28,578 bases of DNA from Deltaproteobacteria bacterium GWA2_55_10 (GTDB taxonomy: Bacteria > Desulfobacterota > GWC2-55-46): positions 10,204 through 38,781 of the forward strand of contig MGPL01000003.1 of the NCBI GenBank assembly GCA_001797415.1. Direction: 5' to 3'. Under the pieces are notes generated by a model. It ran no database searches. It was not told where the DNA came from and saw nothing but the letters and a program-made list of their open reading frames with translations. Made by a program: the position numbers and the translations under genes. Positions 15,129 through 23,061 of the stretch are shown here, one piece after another. Each line of letters begins with the position of its first letter. Within the stretch, counting starts at the first letter, position 1.

Positions 15129-17912
15129 ATGAGTTTGAATGATGTTCGGTTGAGGCAGGCCCTCTTCGGTGTGGTGCTCGGAGGCGCGCTGGCCGTTACA
15201 GGCTGCGCTTCGACCGGTCCGAAGCCCGTTCAGGAGGACCCGGCCAAGGCGGCCCAGGCAGCGCCGGACGCACCCGCGGAGGCCAGGCAGACCTCTGTTG
15301 AGTACATAAACGTCGTAGGCGACGGGGACAGGGTCCTCATAGGCACGACGGGCCCGGTAAAGTACACGGTCTTTAAGCTCTCGGACCCTGCGAGACTGAT
15401 AGTGGACATGCCCGGCATAAGCCTTGAGAATGTCGCGCCGTCCATCGCGGTTGGCAACGACTTCCTCGGCGAGATAAACTCCGTGAGCTACGGAGAGGAC
15501 AAGGACATCGGCCGGATTATAATAGGCATCAGGGAAGGCGTCGACCACGAGGTCAAGGCGGGCGAGAACAGCATACTCGTGAGCCTGAAGAAATCCGACG
15601 GTGAAGAGGCCGCCTCGGTCGTGAAGGCGTCGAGCGAGACGGTAACTGAAGAGCCGATCGAGAACCAGGCCCCGGCCGAAGAGGCTCAGGTACAGGCGGA
15701 GCCGGAAGATAAACCGGCCCTTGCTGTCCAGGCCCGGGATAAAAAGCCGGCTGCATCTGCCACAAAGGTGACCGGCATAGAGTCCTCTACCGAAGGCGGG
15801 AACACGGTAATAAGGGTTCTCACCGATGGATTGGCAGGCAACCTTACATCGTTTACGCTCGCCAAGCCCTCCAGGATAGTCGTCGACGTCTGGGGTGTCG
15901 CCAACTCGACAGGCAAGGGCGCGGCGCGCCTCAAGGATAAATACATAAAGGGCGTAAGGATAGGCAGCTACGCCGATAAGGCCAGGCTCGTATTCGACGC
16001 AGGCGCTTCAAAGCTGCCGCCCCATTCGATAACGGCCGAGAACGGCGCTATCGTCATAACCATCGGCCCCAATGTGGTCGCGTCGGTCTCAAAGCCTCCG
16101 GTTGCCGCGGCCCAGCCCGCGCCAGAGGCAAAATCGGCTGAAAACGTTATAGTCGCCGCACCGGCGGCCCCGGCGCTCGTGGCAGCCAAAGGCATCGATA
16201 TAGAGGCGGTCGACTTCAAGAAGGTAGGCGACAAGGGCAGGCTCACCATAAACAGCTCTTCAAAGATCGAGTACGCCGTAAAGGAGAGCAAGGACGGAAT
16301 GACCCTTGCGATGGACCTTAAGGGCGCGGTGCTCCCGGATTCGCTCGTGCGCACTTTGGAGGCCTCGAAGCTCGCGACCCCGGTTGCAACCGTCAGCTCT
16401 TACCAGGATTCAGTGAGCCCCAGCTCGGTGAGGATCCTCGTGAAGCTCAAGGAGAAGGCGGCCTACAGCGTGCAGGAGTCCGGCAATTCGCTGGTGGTCG
16501 ACTTCGCGAAGGCCCCTGCCGTTGAAAAGGATGACGCTGCGGCGGCCAAGGGCGACGGCATTATCACCGACAAGAACGTTACTGTCCCCGACAAGAGTTA
16601 TGCCGGCAAGAAGGTCGACCTCGACATGATGGACGCGAATATCACCGATGTGCTGCGCCTGCTTGCCGAGATAAGCAACATAAACATCATAGCCTCCGAC
16701 GAGGTCAAGGGAACAATCTCCCTGAGGCTCAAGAACGTGCCGTGGGACCAGGCCTTTGAAATCATCATGAAGACAAAGAACCTCGACAGCATCCAGGAGG
16801 GCAATGTCATAAGGGTGGCCCCTGAGCTGAAGATCCGACAGGAGCGCGAAGCAAAGCTTGCGTCAAAAAAGGCCGAAGAGAAGCTCGAAGACCTTGAGCT
16901 CGAGTTCGTGTCGATCAACTATGCCATTGCAGAGGACCTTACAAAGCAGGTCAAGAGCGTGCTCTCTGAAAGAGGGGACGTCACGACAGACAAGCGGACC
17001 AATACGCTGGTCATAAAGGACATAAAGAAGAACATAGTGGCTGCAAAGAACGTTGTCTCGAAGCTCGATACCCCCGTGCCCCAGGTGCTCATAGAAGCCA
17101 GGATAGTCGAGGCCTCGTCGAGCTTTGCGCGCGACCTCGGCGTTCAGTGGGGCATCGACTACAGGACCGGCGGCAACACTCATAGCAGCCTCTTTGGGTC
17201 GAGTTCCCAGATCGGCTCGGCTGCCGCGGACCCCAGCCAGCAAAGAGCCGTGGCCACGGGTGATAACGTCGCTTTCCCCATGCAAAAAACGGAATTCACG
17301 TCAGACGTAGGCGTCACCAACTACGCCGTGAACCTGCCGGCGACCGGCACCGCTGGAACCCTCGGCGCGCTCGGCTTCATATTCGGCAAGATGGGCGACC
17401 CGATGATACTGGACCTGAGGCTCTCGGCTGGAGAATCCGCCGGTCAGCTCAAGACCATATCCAGGCCGAAGATCACGACCCTCGATAACAAAGAGGCCAA
17501 GATAGAGCAGGGCGAATCGATACCCTTTGAGACTACCTCGGCGTCCGGGACGGCCACTACGTTCGTTGACGCAAACTTAAGCCTCACCGTCACGCCGCAC
17601 ATCACGCCGGACGGCGCGGTACTTATGACGATAAAGGCATCGAGGAACTCAATAGGCACCTTCAGGACCTCGGGCGGCCAGCCTTCCATCAACAAGAAAG
17701 AGGCGACCACCGACGTGCTCGTCAGGAACGGCGAGACCACGGTCATCGGCGGCATAGTCATAACCGACAGGAACGATACGGAAAGAGGCATCCCGTTCCT
17801 CAAGGACATCCCGGTGCTGGGCTGGCTCTTCAAGAGCAAGTCGCTCTCCGACTCGCAGACCGAGCTCCTTATCTTCATAACCCCGAAGATAATGGACAAG
17901 ACCGTAGGCTGA
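15129..17912 (+). CDS. pilQ: PilQ, type IV pilus outer-membrane secretin
   Basis: A 927-residue secretin forming the outer-membrane pore for the pilus. The N-terminal signal ends in AVTGC (C26), which fits a lipobox, so this PilQ may be lipidated. It has three AMIN-like peptidoglycan-binding domains (about 57-155, 214-313 and 355-460), separated by Ala/Pro/Glu-rich linkers. The N0/STN domain follows (about 495-565), then a charged linker, an N1 domain (about 588-648) and the secretin barrel (about 650-922). The barrel includes VPQVLIEARIVEASSSFARDLGVQWG, VTPHITPDGAV and the closing VIGGIVITDRNDTERGIPFLKDIPVLGWLF. Many PilQ proteins have one or two AMIN domains, so this one is long. The start is fixed by a GGAGG site five bases before the ATG. 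It is the last gene of the pilM operon, followed by a strong terminator. Confidence 0.96.
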   Translation: MSLNDVRLRQALFGVVLGGALAVTGCASTGPKPVQEDPAKAAQAAPDAPAEARQTSVEYINVVGDGDRVLIGTTGPVKYTVFKLSDPARLIVDMPGISLENVAPSIAVGNDFLGEINSVSYGEDKDIGRIIIGIREGVDHEVKAGENSILVSLKKSDGEEAASVVKASSETVTEEPIENQAPAEEAQVQAEPEDKPALAVQARDKKPAASATKVTGIESSTEGGNTVIRVLTDGLAGNLTSFTLAKPSRIVVDVWGVANSTGKGAARLKDKYIKGVRIGSYADKARLVFDAGASKLPPHSITAENGAIVITIGPNVVASVSKPPVAAAQPAPEAKSAENVIVAAPAAPALVAAKGIDIEAVDFKKVGDKGRLTINSSSKIEYAVKESKDGMTLAMDLKGAVLPDSLVRTLEASKLATPVATVSSYQDSVSPSSVRILVKLKEKAAYSVQESGNSLVVDFAKAPAVEKDDAAAAKGDGIITDKNVTVPDKSYAGKKVDLDMMDANITDVLRLLAEISNINIIASDEVKGTISLRLKNVPWDQAFEIIMKTKNLDSIQEGNVIRVAPELKIRQEREAKLASKKAEEKLEDLELEFVSINYAIAEDLTKQVKSVLSERGDVTTDKRTNTLVIKDIKKNIVAAKNVVSKLDTPVPQVLIEARIVEASSSFARDLGVQWGIDYRTGGNTHSSLFGSSSQIGSAAADPSQQRAVATGDNVAFPMQKTEFTSDVGVTNYAVNLPATGTAGTLGALGFIFGKMGDPMILDLRLSAGESAGQLKTISRPKITTLDNKEAKIEQGESIPFETTSASGTATTFVDANLSLTVTPHITPDGAVLMTIKASRNSIGTFRTSGGQPSINKKEATTDVLVRNGETTVIGGIVITDRNDTERGIPFLKDIPVLGWLFKSKSLSDSQTELLIFITPKIMDKTVG

Positions 17913-17933
17913 GTAAGCTCCGGACCTCAAAAC

Positions 17934-17964
17934 AAAAAATGCACCCTTTGGGGTGCATTTTTTT
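17934..17964 (+). terminator. Rho-independent terminator after pilQ (bidirectional form)
   Basis: ATGCACCC-TTTG-GGGTGCAT forms a hairpin flanked by an A-run on the left and a run of seven Ts on the right. The stem is perfect, so it could end transcription from either side. It marks the end of the pilus operon. A GTG at 17953 within its right arm is in frame with aroC but is not a credible start. Confidence 0.92.
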
Positions 17965-17965
17965 A

Positions 17966-17994
17966 TTTATGGCAGGGCTGAAAAAGGATATAAA
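17966..17994 (+). promoter_or_regulatory. Candidate sigma-70 promoter for aroC
   Basis: TATAAA (17989-17994) lies 17 bases after TTTATG (3/6 match to -35), just past the pilQ terminator and about 28 bases before the aroC ATG. The position is sensible and the -35 weak. Confidence 0.35.
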
Positions 17995-18021
17995 TATGAC
18001 AAACCAAGTAGGACGGAGACC

Positions 18022-19236
18022 ATGCTGAGATACCTGACTGCCGGAGAATCCCACGGGCCGCTCCTTACGGCCATAATCGATGGCCTGCCCGCCGGAGTGC
18101 GCGTTGCGGCCCAGGACGTGAACGCTGACCTCAAAAGGAGGCAGGGCGGCTACGGCAGGGGCGGCAGGATGAAGATAGAGTCCGATGCCGTCGAGATAGC
18201 TTCCGGCATCAGGCACGGCTATACGCTGGGCTCCCCGGTAACGCTCATCGTGAGGAACAGGGACTGGGAGAACTGGGACGAGATAATGTCCGCTGACGAA
18301 TCAGCCGCGTTGAAGGGCGCTGCCAGGAAGGTCACGAGGCCGCGGCCCGGCCACGCCGACCTCACCGGCGGGCTCAAGTACGGACACAGGGACCTCCGTA
18401 ACATACTGGAGCGTTCAAGCGCGCGCGAGACCACGATGAGGGTCGCGGCTGGCGCTCTCGCAAAAAGGCTCCTCGATTCGTTCGGCATAAGCGTCCTCAG
18501 CTGGGTCATCGAGATAGGCGGCGTGCACGCGGGGCTTGTTGAGGAGAATCCCGAAGTCCTCTTCAAAAAGGCTGAAGGCTCACAGGTAAGATGCCCTGAC
18601 GAAAAGGCCTCGAAGGCCATGATGAAGCGCATAGACGCGGCCAAAGCCGCTGGCGACAGCCTGGGCGGCGCTTTCGAGGTCGTTGTCACTGGCGTTCCTC
18701 CGGGGCTCGGCAGCTACGCCCAGTGGGACAGGAAGCTCGACGCGAGGCTCTCGTTCGCGCTCATGTCCATTCAGGCTATAAAGGGCGTTGAGACTGGCAT
18801 GGGCTTTGAGGCGGCCTCGCGCCCCGGCTCAGAGGTCCATGACGAGATATTCTACAAGGGCGGCAAAGCCAGGGCGGCCCGGCCAGCCCTGTCCGACTGG
18901 TGGCCTCAACAGCCGCGTTTTTACCGTAAGACCAACAACGCCGGAGGCATGGAGGGCGGCATGTCGAACGGAGAGCCGATTGTCATGAGGGCCGCGATGA
19001 AGCCGATACCGACCCTGTACAAGCCTCTCAGGTCAATCGACATAAGCTCGAAGATGCCCTTTGAGGCGAGCGTTGAAAGGTCTGACGTCACGGCAGTGCC
19101 GGCTGCCGCCGTGATAGCCGAATCGGTAACCGCAATCGAGATAGCGAACGCCTTCCTTGAGAAGTTCGGCGGGGATTCGATAAAGGAAATAGCCCGCAAC
19201 TATAAAGGTTATCTGAAGGATATTGCCGGTTATTAG
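18022..19236 (+). CDS. aroC: Chorismate synthase
   Basis: Last step of the shikimate pathway: removal of phosphate from EPSP to give chorismate, with reduced FMN as cofactor. The protein is 404 residues. Catalytic histidines are in GESHG (H11) and RPGHADL (H111). FMN/substrate-binding segments are present (KRRQGGYGRGGRM, KYGHRDLRNILERSSARETTMRVAAGA, MEGGMSNGEPIVMR). Slightly longer than the E. coli form, within the normal range. The frame is open upstream to a GTG at 17953, but that codon lies in the terminator stem. The ATG at 18022 with GGACGGAG upstream gives the standard MLRYLTAGESHG start. Its stop is directly followed, with no spacer, by repeat copy B. It is the first of three shikimate genes. 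Confidence 0.97.
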   Translation: MLRYLTAGESHGPLLTAIIDGLPAGVRVAAQDVNADLKRRQGGYGRGGRMKIESDAVEIASGIRHGYTLGSPVTLIVRNRDWENWDEIMSADESAALKGAARKVTRPRPGHADLTGGLKYGHRDLRNILERSSARETTMRVAAGALAKRLLDSFGISVLSWVIEIGGVHAGLVEENPEVLFKKAEGSQVRCPDEKASKAMMKRIDAAKAAGDSLGGAFEVVVTGVPPGLGSYAQWDRKLDARLSFALMSIQAIKGVETGMGFEAASRPGSEVHDEIFYKGGKARAARPALSDWWPQQPRFYRKTNNAGGMEGGMSNGEPIVMRAAMKPIPTLYKPLRSIDISSKMPFEASVERSDVTAVPAAAVIAESVTAIEIANAFLEKFGGDSIKEIARNYKGYLKDIAGY

Positions 19237-19368
19237 CAGGCTGCTGAAAAAGTCCATCTGCTGCGTTGGCCTCAAAGCTCGTCACTGCGACGTACATGAA
19301 GAGTACGCCTCATTCCTCGCTCCTCGATTTAGCCGGGGCCTCGCATATGGAGCTTTTTGAGCAGCCTG
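19237..19368 (+). repeat. Dispersed hairpin repeat, long form, copy B
   Basis: This 132-base element is the best-preserved plus-orientation copy. It opens with CAGGCTGCTGAAAAAGTCC immediately after the aroC stop codon and closes with GGAGCTTTTTGAGCAGCCTG, 12 bases before the aroK ATG. The ends form a long imperfect inverted repeat. The inner hairpin CGTAC-N7-GTACG is kept. The second, CCTCG-N7-CGGGG, is kept through a G-U pair. The aroK reading frame runs back into it (TTG at 19357), but that is not taken as coding. Confidence 0.93.
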
Positions 19369-19380
19369 AACAGAGTATCT

Positions 19381-19911
19381 ATGAATCGCATAAACATCGT
19401 CCTTACCGGGTTCATGGGCACCGGAAAATCCACTGTCGGCCGTCTCCTTTCCCGACGGCTACGGTTGAAGTTCGTCGACATCGACGAGCTCATCGAGGCA
19501 GAGGCGGACATGACCATTGCCGCAATATTCAGATCAAAGGGCGAAGCGGCCTTCAGGGAAATGGAGGCCCTCATGGTAAAGAGGCTTGCCTCCGGGGAGT
19601 TTGGGGCCGGCCTGGTGGTATCGACCGGCGGCGGCGTTGTGATGCTTCCAGAGAACCGGGCGCTTCTCAAGGGATGGGGTGCGCTGGTCTGCCTCCATGC
19701 CTCTGTCGAAGAGATACTCAAAAGGGTAGGGGAGAGGACGGACAGGCCGCTCCTTGCCAGGCCTGACAGGAAAGAGGCGATCAGATCCCTTCTCAATGAT
19801 AGGGCAGAGGCATACAGGGACTGCGATATCGAGATCGACACCACCGGCAGGACTGTCGAGGATGTCGCCGGGATGATAGAAAGACTCGTCGCGGATAAAG
19901 AAAATCGCTGA
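19381..19911 (+). CDS. aroK: Shikimate kinase
   Basis: Phosphorylates shikimate at the 3-OH using ATP. The protein is 176 residues, a normal length. Walker A is GFMGTGKS (10-17). The shikimate-binding aspartates lie in FVDIDELIE (D33, D35). STGGGVVM is the conserved GGG motif, and ERTDRPLLA provides the lid arginine. The ATG at 19381 directly precedes MNRINIVLTGFMG and is the natural start. Only a weak AGAG lies in ribosome-binding position. An in-frame TTG at 19357 would add eight residues encoded by the end of repeat copy B and is not favoured. The gene has a repeat on each side, so its message probably carries both hairpins or is separately transcribed. Confidence 0.94.
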   Translation: MNRINIVLTGFMGTGKSTVGRLLSRRLRLKFVDIDELIEAEADMTIAAIFRSKGEAAFREMEALMVKRLASGEFGAGLVVSTGGGVVMLPENRALLKGWGALVCLHASVEEILKRVGERTDRPLLARPDRKEAIRSLLNDRAEAYRDCDIEIDTTGRTVEDVAGMIERLVADKENR

Positions 19912-19936
19912 AATAACAAGCCCTTTGTGATATAAA
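19908..19936 (+). promoter_or_regulatory. Candidate sigma-70 promoter for aroB
   Basis: CTGAAA (4/6 match to -35, overlapping the aroK stop), a 17-base spacer, and TATAAA with an upstream TG (extended -10, TGATATAAA, 19928-19936). If used, the transcript would start near 19943 and carry the whole inverted repeat copy C in its roughly 170-base leader. Confidence 0.38.
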
Positions 19937-19979
19937 CTAAAGGAAAATTTGAGCTAAAAATATGGAGTTCCGATTTATT

Positions 19980-20104
19980 CAGGCTGCTCAAAAAGCTCCA
20001 TATGCGAGGCCCCGGCTAAATCGGGGAGCGAGGAGCGAGTCGTACTCATCATGTACGTCGCAGCGACGAAGATAGCGCAGCAGATGGACTTTTTCAGCAG
20101 CCTG
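19980..20104 (-). repeat. Dispersed hairpin repeat, long form, copy C (inverted)
   Basis: Reverse-complement copy of 125 bases. On the plus strand it starts CAGGCTGCTCAAAAAGCTCC and ends GGACTTTTTCAGCAGCCTG. The downstream end is two bases from the AAGGAAAAG ribosome-binding site of aroB. Inner hairpins CGTAC-N7-GTACG and CCCCG-N7-CGGGG are both intact. It would form a large structure in the aroB leader. Confidence 0.93.
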
Positions 20105-20114
20105 TAAGGAAAAG

Positions 20115-21194
20115 ATGAGCAAGATAAGAGTAGACCTGGCCGAAAGGTCATACGATATACATATTGAAAGAGGGCTCCTCAGGGAGATAGGCCCCAGGAT
20201 GAAGGCGCTTGGCCTCAAGGGCCCTGCCGCCGTCATCACCAACCCGACGGTCGACGCCCTGTACGGCAAGTCCGTTACGGACAGTCTCTCCGCATCTGGC
20301 TTTACTCCATTCGTCATAAATGTCCCTGACGGCGAGGAGTACAAGAGCCTCTCCGAGGCCTCGAAGGTCTTTGACATACTTATCGAGAACAGGTTCGAGA
20401 GGAAATCCCCGATAGTCGCGCTCGGCGGCGGAGTAATAGGCGACCTCTCCGGGTTTATCGCCGCGACTTACCTCCGTGGAGTTCCTTATATACAGGCGCC
20501 CACGACCCTCCTTTCACAGGTTGACAGCTCTGTCGGCGGCAAGACAGCCGTAAACCACCCAAAGGGCAAGAACCTCATCGGCGCCTTCTATCAGCCGAGG
20601 GCGGTTTTCATAGACCCTGACGTGCTCAAGACCCTTGATGAGAGGGAGATAAAGGCCGGCCTCGCTGAGGTGATAAAATACGGCATCATTCGCGACCTGG
20701 AATTCTTCAGCTTTCTCGAAGAGAACGCCAAAAAGCTGCTTGGGCCCGGTGATGAGATAATAAGGTGTATCGAGAGGTCCTGCGAGATAAAGGCCGAGAT
20801 AGTAGGCAAGGACGAAAAGGAAGAGAATCTCCGCGCCATACTGAATTTCGGCCATACCTTCGGACACGCCATAGAGGCATTATCAGGCTACGGCTCCTAC
20901 AGGCACGGCGAGGCGGTGGCGATAGGCATGGCAATGGCAGCCGCGCTCTCGGCCAGGCTCGGCCTGTGCACTGAGTGCGGCACGAGGATAACGGCGCTGC
21001 TTTCCAGCTTCGGAATGCCATTCTCTCCTCCGGAGATCAAACCCAAAGATTTCATCGACGCCATGAGGCTCGACAAGAAGGTCTCTGGCGCGGCAATAAG
21101 GTTCGTACTGGTTGAGAGGATGGGCGAGGTAATAGTAAGGGAAGTGGGGGAGGAGGTCCTGCTGGAACTCCTGGCCTCTTACGCGCGTTCCTGA
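20115..21194 (+). CDS. aroB: 3-dehydroquinate synthase
   Basis: Converts DAHP to 3-dehydroquinate, the second step of the shikimate pathway, using NAD and a divalent metal. The protein is 359 residues, the usual length. PDGEEYKS (71-78) and GGGVIGDLSGFIAATYLRG (104-122) form the NAD site. QVDSSVGGKTAVNHPKGKN (135-153) binds the substrate. Metal ligands are expected at E185 (GLAEVIKYG), H247 (NFGHTFGHAIE) and H264 (RHGEAVAIGM). The ATG follows AAGGAAAAG closely. Spacing from aroK is 203 bases because of repeat C, so it may have its own promoter. Confidence 0.97.
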   Translation: MSKIRVDLAERSYDIHIERGLLREIGPRMKALGLKGPAAVITNPTVDALYGKSVTDSLSASGFTPFVINVPDGEEYKSLSEASKVFDILIENRFERKSPIVALGGGVIGDLSGFIAATYLRGVPYIQAPTTLLSQVDSSVGGKTAVNHPKGKNLIGAFYQPRAVFIDPDVLKTLDEREIKAGLAEVIKYGIIRDLEFFSFLEENAKKLLGPGDEIIRCIERSCEIKAEIVGKDEKEENLRAILNFGHTFGHAIEALSGYGSYRHGEAVAIGMAMAAALSARLGLCTECGTRITALLSSFGMPFSPPEIKPKDFIDAMRLDKKVSGAAIRFVLVERMGEVIVREVGEEVLLELLASYARS

Positions 21195-21278
21195 GGTATT
21201 TCAAGGGGTTATGTTTTACTCCTTGACTTGAAGTGCTTTCTTTAATAATTTAAGGGATTAAACCGGGGCTTGAGCGAG

Positions 21279-21491
21279 ATGGGCAACATAAAGGCTGGAG
21301 ATGACATGTTTTTTACAGCCACCATGGCTGAGGTCCTGGAGAAGCAGGGCCTCTATGAGGACGCCCTGATGATTTATAAGATACTGGCCGATACCTCTCC
21401 GTGGGACCAGTCCCTTAACTTCAGGATAGAGAAGCTCAAGGGGCTGGCGGAGCGCGGCAGGAAAAAGCCCAGGCCAGGCGGGGTCAATTGA
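21279..21491 (+). CDS. Small TPR-like protein
   Basis: About 70 residues. The central part, MAEVLEKQGLYEDALMIYKILADTSP as a helix-turn-helix pair, fits one tetratricopeptide repeat (L-x-x-x-G-x-Y-x-x-A-x-x-x-Y). It is followed by a second amphipathic helix and a basic tail (RGRKKPRPGG). No signal peptide, so presumably cytoplasmic. The first ATG (21279) is preferred to an in-frame TTG at 21270; both have weak ribosome-binding sites. The stop overlaps the beginning of the next gene's frame, so the two are coupled. I do not recognise a named family. A short TPR protein next to a roadblock protein suggests a protein-protein interaction role. Confidence 0.72.
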   Translation: MGNIKAGDDMFFTATMAEVLEKQGLYEDALMIYKILADTSPWDQSLNFRIEKLKGLAERGRKKPRPGGVN

Positions 21492-21493
21492 CA

Positions 21494-21859
21494 ATGGCGG
21501 CTTCTTTCCGTGAGATATTGATGGGCCTTGTCGAAGGGGTAGAGGGCGGCGCAGCTGCCACGCTCATGGGCATGGACGGCATCTCGGTCGAGCAGTACAT
21601 GAAGGCCGGGGGCTATGACGTCGAGACCGTAGGCGTAGAATACGGCAAGGTCATAGACGAGATAAGGAAGGCCTCGTCGCTCCTCGACCTCGGAAGCGTG
21701 GAAGAGGTCATGGTCGCGACGGCCGCGAGCGACCTTCTTCTCAGGATGGCCACGCAGGACTATTACATAGCGTTTGTACTCAGCCATGGCTCCAATATGG
21801 GGAAGGCCAGGTATCTCATGAGGAAGGCCGCTGAGGCGGCTTCAGTCGAGCTTGTCTGA
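21494..21859 (+). CDS. Probable roadblock/LC7 (MglB-like) protein
   Basis: About 121 residues that fit the alpha/beta roadblock/LC7 pattern. The opening helix FREILMGLVEGVEGG leads into strand AAATLMGMDGISVEQY, the 'ggalLvdrdGlvia' position of the family. A middle helix follows (VEYGKVIDEIRKASSLLDLG), then strands EEVMVATAASDLLLRMATQDYYIAFVLSHGSNMGKARYLMRKAAEAA, where family members have a similar 'y-x-l-x-l-x-l-x-x-x-x-n-x-G-x-a-r-x-x-l-r' end. In Myxococcus the roadblock protein MglB is the GAP of the polarity GTPase MglA, which controls T4P. No GTPase gene is present here. The start could be the TTG at 21488 or the ATG at 21494; GGCGGGG upstream suits either. The match is by pattern only, without an alignment. 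Confidence 0.68.
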   Translation: MAASFREILMGLVEGVEGGAAATLMGMDGISVEQYMKAGGYDVETVGVEYGKVIDEIRKASSLLDLGSVEEVMVATAASDLLLRMATQDYYIAFVLSHGSNMGKARYLMRKAAEAASVELV

Positions 21860-21872
21860 AAAGGGGAACGGC

Positions 21873-22961
21873 GTGGCCGCAAGCGTCAGAACAGAGTCAA
21901 AGGCAAGGCTCAAGGCCTTAAGGGGCGCGTTAGCCAAAGAGAAGGCAGATGCCCTTCTGGTTACGGACTTGAAGAACGCGAGATACCTCACAGGGTTCAC
22001 AGGCTCGAACGCGTTCGTCATCGTAACGGAGAGCAAGGCCTTTCTCCTCACTGATTCGAGATACGCGACCCAGGCCTCTCTTGAGGTCAAGGGCTACGGT
22101 ATAAAGATAATAACAAAGGCCATTGACGCGATAGCAGGGCTGGTCGCGAGCCTGAAGATCAAGACCCTCGCCTTCGAGGCGGCAAATGTGACCTGCTCCA
22201 CGCATTCGAAGCTCGGAGAGGCTTTGCCCAAGGTGAAGCTCAAGCCCACGACGGGCATTGTCGGCAGGCTCAGGGTCAAAAAGGACTCTGGAGAGATAGA
22301 GCGCCTGAGGGCCTCTGCACGGCTCCTCGATACCGGTTACCGCGACGCGATGAGGCTCATAAGGCCGGGCGTCGTTGAAAGGGACGCCGCCCTTTCCATA
22401 GAGATGGCATTAAGGAGGAGGGGCGCAGACGGCCTCGCCTTCGATACTATTATCGCATCAGGCCCGAGAGGCGCGCTTCCTCACGGCAAGGCCTCTCATA
22501 AGTTGATAAAAAAGGGCGAGTTCGTGGTAGTGGACATGGGCGTGCTCATGGACGGCTACAACTCCGATGAGACCCGGACGTTCGTGGTCGGCAAGGCTAC
22601 GGTAAGGCACAAAGAGATCTACGGCATTGTAAAGGGCGCGCAGGCAAAGGCGCTGGAAGCCGTAAAGCCCGGCATAAAGGCAGGCGCGGTTGATGCCGCG
22701 GCCAGGGACCATATAAAGAAGGCGGGGTACGGAAAGTATTTCGGCCACGGCACAGGCCACGGGGTCGGCCTCGATATTCATGAGGGGCCTTCGATCGCGC
22801 CGGGCAATGAAGAGATACTGGAAGAGGGAATGGTATTGACCGTCGAGCCGGGGATTTATATGCCCGGCTGGGGCGGCGTAAGGATAGAGGACATGGCCCT
22901 TGTAACAAAGGGCGGTTACGAACTGCTTACAAATACCGGGAAAGATTTGATAGCGCTTTAG
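21873..22961 (+). CDS. M24-family Xaa-Pro aminopeptidase/dipeptidase
   Basis: Cytoplasmic metallopeptidase of 362 residues, cleaving peptides with proline at the second position. An N-terminal creatinase-like domain (about 10-135, ARYLTGFTGSNAFVIV) is followed by the pita-bread catalytic domain. Metal ligands are D221 (VVDMG), D232 (SDETRT), H296 (GHGTGHGVGLDIHE), E325 (TVEPGIY) and E339 (RIED). H204 (LPHG) is the usual proton shuttle. The frame opens at a TTG (21852) overlapping the previous gene, but the GTG at 21873 has an AAGGGGA site five bases upstream and is preferred. The short form is typical of PepP/YqhT/PepQ-like proteins encoded beside accB or efp; which of these names applies cannot be decided here. 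Confidence 0.93.
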   Translation: MAASVRTESKARLKALRGALAKEKADALLVTDLKNARYLTGFTGSNAFVIVTESKAFLLTDSRYATQASLEVKGYGIKIITKAIDAIAGLVASLKIKTLAFEAANVTCSTHSKLGEALPKVKLKPTTGIVGRLRVKKDSGEIERLRASARLLDTGYRDAMRLIRPGVVERDAALSIEMALRRRGADGLAFDTIIASGPRGALPHGKASHKLIKKGEFVVVDMGVLMDGYNSDETRTFVVGKATVRHKEIYGIVKGAQAKALEAVKPGIKAGAVDAAARDHIKKAGYGKYFGHGTGHGVGLDIHEGPSIAPGNEEILEEGMVLTVEPGIYMPGWGGVRIEDMALVTKGGYELLTNTGKDLIAL

Positions 22962-22987
22962 GGGATTTCTGAAACTCAGTTTTTGTT

Positions 22988-23048
22988 CAGGCTTCAAATA
23001 AGCTCCATATGCGAGAAATGACGCAGATGGGCCTTTTTCAGCAGCCTG
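22988..23048 (-). repeat. Dispersed hairpin repeat, short form, copy D
   Basis: A 61-base element with left end CAGGCTTCAAATAAGCTCC and right end GGGCCTTTTTCAGCAGCCTG, separated by a short loop. It keeps only the terminal arms of the long form; both inner hairpins are missing. It lies between the M24 peptidase and accB and ends four bases before the ATGGAGG sequence that holds the accB ribosome-binding site. It is about 90% identical by eye to copy E. Confidence 0.9.
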
Positions 23049-23061
23049 CCATGGAGGATTG

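Noticed and set aside
17953..18021. Longer aroC starting at GTG 17953
   Set aside because: The GTG and next codons form the right arm and U-tract of the pilQ terminator. The ATG at 18022 has a good ribosome-binding site and the canonical N-terminus.
19357..19380. Longer aroK starting at TTG 19357
   Set aside because: The extra codons are the end of repeat copy B. Shikimate kinases begin just before the NIVLTGFMGTGKS segment.
21223..21251. Possible sigma-70 promoter before the small TPR-like gene (TTGACT, 17 bases, TAATTT)
   Set aside because: The -35 is fair but the -10 matches only 3/6; in an AT-rich gap this could arise by chance.
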